Of a stretch of DNA of 64,000 nt, positions 60,468-64,000 are shown in pieces (within the stretch, counting starts at the first letter, position 1; every line of letters begins with the position of its first letter). The position numbers were made by a program, and so were the translations under genes. The notes under the pieces were generated by a model that saw only the letters and a list, made by a program, of their open reading frames with translations, was not told the DNA's origin and did no database searches. The stretch is from Brevundimonas sp. Its GTDB lineage: Bacteria; Pseudomonadota; Alphaproteobacteria; Caulobacterales; Caulobacteraceae. The stretch covers positions 248,001 to 312,000 of the forward strand of contig NZ_JACESB010000001.1 of assembly GCF_013912005.1 (NCBI RefSeq), read 5' to 3'.

Positions 60468-60487
60468 ACAGGCTTGGTGAACGGCGG

Positions 60488-60913
60488 TCAACCGGTCGGA
60501 ACGCCCGTGCGCCGGCGCGGCGCCTGGCTGACCACCTCGACGCGGGTGACCGCGCCGCGGCCGGCGATGGCCGCCGCCGAGCGCATCAGGCTGGCGGCCA
60601 ACGCCGAGGCGTCCAGCCGGGTCCAGTCGTCGGCCACCACGAAGGGGGTGCGGTGGGCGGCGCGCACGAGGGCGTCGCGCAGGAAGGGCTCCTTCAGCCG
60701 CATCGTCTCCGGCGTGGCCGAACCGCCGAGGTGGAGACGGAGCGAGACGAAGACGTAGTTGCGCAGGCGTCCGCCGGCGATGACCGGCAGGCCGACCCCG
60801 GGAATGCTGAGGCTGGCGCCGGCCGCCGGGGGGCGGTCGGAGGCGCCCGCCGCCGACGCGGAGGCGAGGGCCGGAACGGCGACGGGAGCGGCGAGGAGGT
60901 CACGGCGGCGCAT
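60488..60913 (-). CDS. Tat-signal hypothetical protein, 141 aa
   Basis: A small exported protein with a twin-arginine-like N terminus (MRRRDLLAAPVAVPALASASAAG). The mature 115 residues have a beta start (SIPGVGLPVIAGGRLRNYVFVSLRLHL) and a helix with RLKEPFLRDALVRAAHRTPF, then VEVVSQAP at the end. The middle recalls the FliL-like pattern (small domain with a late EVVSQ strand) but has no membrane span other than the signal. Function unknown. It follows thiL by 36 bases on the same strand, so it may be the last gene of the riboflavin/thiamine run. Confidence 0.78.
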   Translation of the reverse strand: MRRRDLLAAPVAVPALASASAAGASDRPPAAGASLSIPGVGLPVIAGGRLRNYVFVSLRLHLGGSATPETMRLKEPFLRDALVRAAHRTPFVVADDWTRLDASALAASLMRSAAAIAGRGAVTRVEVVSQAPRRRTGVPTG

Positions 60914-60949
60914 GGGCCGATCCTGCCGCCGCGGTCTTGAGAAACCGTT

Positions 60950-61939
60950 TCAGCCGTGGGCGTAGCCCGGCCGGGCGAAGACCACGGGGCGGCCCCGGAA
61001 GCGGGCCTCCAGCCCGTGCCCCGCCGCCACCCGGCCGATGCGGGTGAGACGGATGTGCCGACGCTCCGCCTCGCGCCTGACCGCCGCCTCGTCGCGGGCC
61101 GGCGCGGTGAAGACGATCTCGTAATCGTCCCCGCCGGTGACGAGCTGTTCCAGCCCCGCCTGCGGATCCACCCGGCCCTCGAACCAGGCCGTCCCCGCCG
61201 CGGACAGCGGGGTGAGTTCGAGATCGATCTCGACCCGGACGCCGCTGGCGGCCGCGAGGTGGCCAAGGTCGGCGACCAGACCGTCCGAAACGTCCATGGC
61301 CGCCGTGGCGAGGTCGCGAACCACCGGCGCGAAGGCCACCGGCGGGCTCGGGGTGCGGTAGTGATCGGTCAGGGCGGCGAGGCGCTCGGGATCCAGCGAC
61401 AGCCGGTCCTGCACCGCCTGCAGGCCCAGCCAGCCGTCGCCGATCGCCCCGGTGACGAAGACCAGGTCGCCCGGCCGGGCGCCGGCGCGGGACACCGCCT
61501 GCCCCTTCGGAACCCAGCCGAGGGCGGTCACGGAGAAGGCGGCGGGCCCCGGGGTCACCACGGTGTCGCCGCCCAGCAGCGCCACCCCGAACAGCTTCTG
61601 GTCGGTCCGCAGGCCGTCGACGAAGGTCATCCGCTCGGGCCAGCCGCAGCGGGCCGACCAGTGGCAGGCGAGCAGGTAGCCGAACGGCTCCGCCCCCTTG
61701 GCGGCGAGGTCGGACAGGTTCACCCGCAGCAGCTTGCGGGCGACGGTGTCGAGCGGATCCTCGGGCAGGAAGTGGACGCCCTCGACGATGGCGTCCTTGG
61801 TCAGGACGAGGTCGTAGCCGGGGCGGGACGGCAGGACGGCGACGTCGTCGACCAGCCCCCTCGCCCACTCCGGATGGGCCAGCGGCGCCAGCAGCCGGCG
61901 GATGGTCTCGAACTCGCCGGCGACGTCGAGCGCGGGCAT
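60950..61939 (-). CDS. thiL: Thiamine-monophosphate kinase ThiL
   Basis: Phosphorylates thiamine monophosphate to the active diphosphate, cytoplasmic, 329 residues. The AIR-synthase-like fold shows GLVDDVAVLPSRPGYDLVLTKDAIVEGVHF (about 28-58, with the metal-binding aspartates), VNLSDLAAKGAEP and ALLGGDTVVTPG, then AMDVSDGLVADLGHLA. It lies 11 bases beyond nusB, an order (ribH-nusB-thiL) frequent in proteobacteria. Confidence 0.95.
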   Translation of the reverse strand: MPALDVAGEFETIRRLLAPLAHPEWARGLVDDVAVLPSRPGYDLVLTKDAIVEGVHFLPEDPLDTVARKLLRVNLSDLAAKGAEPFGYLLACHWSARCGWPERMTFVDGLRTDQKLFGVALLGGDTVVTPGPAAFSVTALGWVPKGQAVSRAGARPGDLVFVTGAIGDGWLGLQAVQDRLSLDPERLAALTDHYRTPSPPVAFAPVVRDLATAAMDVSDGLVADLGHLAAASGVRVEIDLELTPLSAAGTAWFEGRVDPQAGLEQLVTGGDDYEIVFTAPARDEAAVRREAERRHIRLTRIGRVAAGHGLEARFRGRPVVFARPGYAHG

Positions 61940-61950
61940 GACGCCTCCGG

Positions 61951-62475
61951 CTAGCTGCGGACGTCCCGGGCCACCCCGTCGAGGGCGGCGTTGACGAACT
62001 TGGCCTCGGCGTCGTCGAAGAAGGCCTTGGCCAGCTCGACGTACTCGTCGATGACGATCTCCTTCGGCACGTCGCGGCGGTCGAGCAGCTCCCAGGCGCC
62101 GGCGCGGAGCAACGCCCGCAGCGTCGAGTCCAGCCGCTCCAGCCGCCAGTTCGACGCCAGCCGCGCCTTGACGGCGGCGTCGACCTCGCGCTGGCGCGCC
62201 ACCACGCCGCGGACGACGTCGGCGAACCAGGCCTCGTCGGCCTCGGCCAGCGGCTGACCCTCGATGTCGCCGTCGAAGCGGTGGTTGGCGAACTCGCCGA
62301 TCACCGTCTCCACCCCCTCCCCGGCCAGCTCCATCTGGTAGAGGGCCTGGACGGCGGCGAGGCGGGCCACGGTGCGGGCGCGGCGCTGGCGGGAGCTGAG
62401 GCCGGGCTCGGCGCGGGACTTTTCGGCCCCGGCGAGCTGCTCGAGGACGGACTGGAGGCTGTTCGGTTCGGTCAC
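61951..62475 (-). CDS. nusB: Transcription antitermination factor NusB
   Basis: RNA-binding antitermination and rRNA-processing factor that works with NusE (S10), 174 residues. The helical core begins at [22 protein letters not shown] (about 31-52); the preceding 30 residues are an extra polar tail. Further blocks are [36 protein letters not shown]-like and [14 protein letters not shown]. It starts with GTG at 62475, overlapping the ribH stop by 4 bases. Confidence 0.95.
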   Translation of the reverse strand: MTEPNSLQSVLEQLAGAEKSRAEPGLSSRQRRARTVARLAAVQALYQMELAGEGVETVIGEFANHRFDGDIEGQPLAEADEAWFADVVRGVVARQREVDAAVKARLASNWRLERLDSTLRALLRAGAWELLDRRDVPKEIVIDEYVELAKAFFDDAEAKFVNAALDGVARDVRS

Positions 62476-62933
62476 GCGCCCAGTCCTACGCGCAGGCGCT
62501 TGCGCAAGGCAATGAGGTCGAGACAGGCGCGGGCCGCGGCGCCGCCCTTGTCGCCCTCGCTGCGGCGGGCGCGGGCCCAGGCCTGGTCCTCGTCCTCGGG
62601 GGTCAGGATGCCGTTGCCGATGGCGAGGCCCTTGAGCCCCAGCTGCATCAGGCCGGCCGCCGACTGGTCCGAGACGATCTCGAAATGGTAGGTCTCGCCG
62701 CGGATCACGCAGCCGAGGGCGACGTAGCCGTCGTAGCGCGGGGCGGTCGGATAGCGGCCCGCCTCCTCGGCCATGGCGATCGCGGTCGGCACCTCGAGGG
62801 CCCCGGGCACAGAAACCACGTCGTAGCTGGCCCCGCGGGCGCGCAGGGCGTCGGTCGCCCCGTCCAGCAGGGCGTCGGCCAGGGCGTCGTAGAAGCGGGC
62901 CTCGACGACGAGAATGCGCGGACCCTCGCTCAT
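62472..62933 (-). CDS. ribH: 6,7-dimethyl-8-ribityllumazine synthase
   Basis: Condenses the pyrimidine intermediate with dihydroxybutanone phosphate in riboflavin synthesis, assembling as a large oligomer. The 153 residues show [55 protein letters not shown] with the conserved His, and [18 protein letters not shown]. The start ATG overlaps the ribBA stop by 4 bases, and the gene overlaps nusB at the other end. Confidence 0.97.
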   Translation of the reverse strand: MSEGPRILVVEARFYDALADALLDGATDALRARGASYDVVSVPGALEVPTAIAMAEEAGRYPTAPRYDGYVALGCVIRGETYHFEIVSDQSAAGLMQLGLKGLAIGNGILTPEDEDQAWARARRSEGDKGGAAARACLDLIALRKRLRVGLGA

Positions 62934-64000
62934 GCCTGGTCCTCCCCGTCCATGTCGCGCCAGCCGACGATGCGCAGGCCGTAACCCTCGAGGGCGGCCG
63001 GGTTCGGGCGCGTGGAGCTCATCACGATCATGTCGCGCACCCCGAGGTCCTTGAGGATCTGCGCCCCGACGCCGTAGTTGCGCAGGGCCCGCTCCACCGC
63101 CTTCGGCCGCTCGACGCTGGCCAGCCGCTCCGCCAGCCCCTGCAGTTCGGGATCGCGCAGGAAGACGGCGACGCCGGCGCCGGCGTGGCCGGCGATCTGG
63201 CGCAGGGCGCGGGGCACATAGTCCTGCCGGGACTCGACGTGGCCGAGCAGGTCGGCCGCGAAGTCGACCTGGTGCATGCGGACGAGGGTCGGCCGGTCGG
63301 ACTCGACCTTGCCGTGGACCAGGGCCACGTGCTCCACCCCCTCGACCACGTTGCGGTACAGCATCATGCGGAACGGGCCGCCGTGGACGCTCTCGAACGG
63401 CGTGTCCATCACCCGCTCGACCAGCCGCTCGGTTCGCCGGCGGTAGGCGATCAGGTCGGCGATGGTCCCGATCTTCAGCCCGTGCAGCTGGGCGAAGGCG
63501 ATCAGGTCCGGCATCCGCGCCATGGTGCCGTCGTCGTTCATGATCTCGCAGATCACCCCGGCCGGGGTCAGGCCCGCCATGCGGCTGATGTCGACGGCGG
63601 CCTCGGTGTGGCCGGTGCGGACAAGGACGCCGCCGTCGCGGGCGACCAGCGGGAAGACGTGGCCCGGCGAGACGATGTCGTCGGCGCCGCGGTGCGGATC
63701 GACGGCGACCTGGATGGTGCGGGCCCGGTCGGCGGCGCTGATGCCGGTGGTGACGCCCTCGCGCGCCTCGATCGAGACGGTGAAGGCGGTGCCCATGCCG
63801 GCGCGGTTCTCGGCGGCCATCGGCGGCAGGCGCAGCTGGCGGGCGCGCTCGGCGGTGATGGCGAGGCAGATCAGGCCGCGGGCGTGCCGGGCCATGAAGT
63901 TGATCTGGTCCGGGGTGGCGAACTGGGCCGGGATGATGACATCGCCCTCGTTCTCGCGGTCCTCGGCGTCGACGAGGATGTAGGGCCGCCCGTTGCGGGC
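62930..64000 (-). CDS. ribB: RibBA-type protein, DHBP synthase with degenerate GTP cyclohydrolase II half (partial)
   Basis: Cut by the window end, so the start is not visible. The N-terminal half is 3,4-dihydroxy-2-butanone 4-phosphate synthase: the [10 protein letters not shown] metal site lies at 63930-63975, followed by [21 protein letters not shown] and GHTEAAVDI. The C-terminal half has the GTP cyclohydrolase II fold (about from [10 protein letters not shown]), but the zinc cysteines and the CLTGD-type catalytic block are missing; the equivalent place reads [16 protein letters not shown]. It should supply only the DHBP branch of riboflavin synthesis, with GTP cyclohydrolase II made elsewhere. 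The stop overlaps the ribH start. Confidence 0.92.
   Translation of the reverse strand, partial: ARNGRPYILVDAEDRENEGDVIIPAQFATPDQINFMARHARGLICLAITAERARQLRLPPMAAENRAGMGTAFTVSIEAREGVTTGISAADRARTIQVAVDPHRGADDIVSPGHVFPLVARDGGVLVRTGHTEAAVDISRMAGLTPAGVICEIMNDDGTMARMPDLIAFAQLHGLKIGTIADLIAYRRRTERLVERVMDTPFESVHGGPFRMMLYRNVVEGVEHVALVHGKVESDRPTLVRMHQVDFAADLLGHVESRQDYVPRALRQIAGHAGAGVAVFLRDPELQGLAERLASVERPKAVERALRNYGVGAQILKDLGVRDMIVMSSTRPNPAALEGYGLRIVGWRDMDGEDQA

Noticed and set aside
60950-64000. A riboflavin (FMN) riboswitch for the rib genes
   Set aside because: The start of ribBA and its leader lie outside the window, so this cannot be judged; nothing resembling one is seen inside.

Overview
The window is GC-rich, densely coded chromosomal DNA from a free-living alphaproteobacterium. 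It is most likely a member of the Caulobacteraceae, with Brevundimonas or a close relative as the best guess. The evidence is a PopZ pole organiser, a divergent fliX / flgI-cheL-flbY flagellar locus, two direct-repeat LexA boxes of the alphaproteobacterial type GTTC-N7-GTTC, a zinc-less DksA, a CBP3 chaperone and a CC_3452-like small secreted protein. The genus is an inference; the class is well supported. No rRNA, CRISPR array, insertion sequence, integrase or phage gene was seen. The three stretches over 300 bases without a confident protein gene (7701-8017, 21085-21520, 22325-22656) hold tRNA genes, terminators, a LexA box and one doubtful small ORF.

Layout. 1-9.1 kb: a secreted protein, a ChrA transporter, a secreted protein coupled to an M23 lipoprotein, HrpB helicase, an amino-acid permease, tRNA-Leu and a LexA-boxed radical SAM protein related to spore photoproduct lyase. 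9.1-13.5 kb: an NTF2-like protein, a coupled DUF305 / LVIVD-repeat pair and an RNA m5U methyltransferase. 13.7-21.3 kb: a Tyr/Asp-rich glycine-zipper protein, a paired heptad-repeat element, and the leftward block (degenerate PCMT)-tolC-popZ-valS-tlyA, then tRNA-Cys. 21.5-26.4 kb: SpoU methyltransferase, tRNA-Asn, a lipoprotein, a LOG-family protein, gltX and dksA. 26.6-30.7 kb: fliX, flgI, cheL, flbY and an EAL phosphodiesterase. 30.6-42.5 kb: ABC-F ATPase, truncated hemoglobin, uvrA with a LexA box, two paralogous membrane proteins, trmFO, cytochrome b561, a VIT-family transporter, DUF1801, a phytoene-synthase-like protein and a PuuD-like membrane protein.

42.6-50.1 kb is one leftward envelope and protein-maintenance block: serS, surE, a small lipoprotein, pcm, nlpD-like, yajC, secD, secF. 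A second paired heptad-repeat element lies between pcm and nlpD. 50.3-53.5 kb: PhoX-like phosphatase, ctaA, two small membrane proteins and tRNA-Pro. 53.5-58.1 kb: the conserved leftward run CBP3-yceD-plsX-fabH-ihfA-merR with divergent bamE. 58.1-64 kb: hppA preceded by twin palindromes, a Tat-signal protein, and the riboflavin/thiamine run ribBA-ribH-nusB-thiL, with ribBA cut by the window end.

Most of the window is core housekeeping. The least explained items are the two inverted heptad-repeat elements (14.4 and 46.8 kb), the LexA box over the promoter of the SplB-like gene, the twin palindromes upstream of hppA, the histidine-rich DUF305/LVIVD pair, and several catalytically degenerate paralogues (PCMT-like, NlpD-like, the C-terminal half of RibBA).
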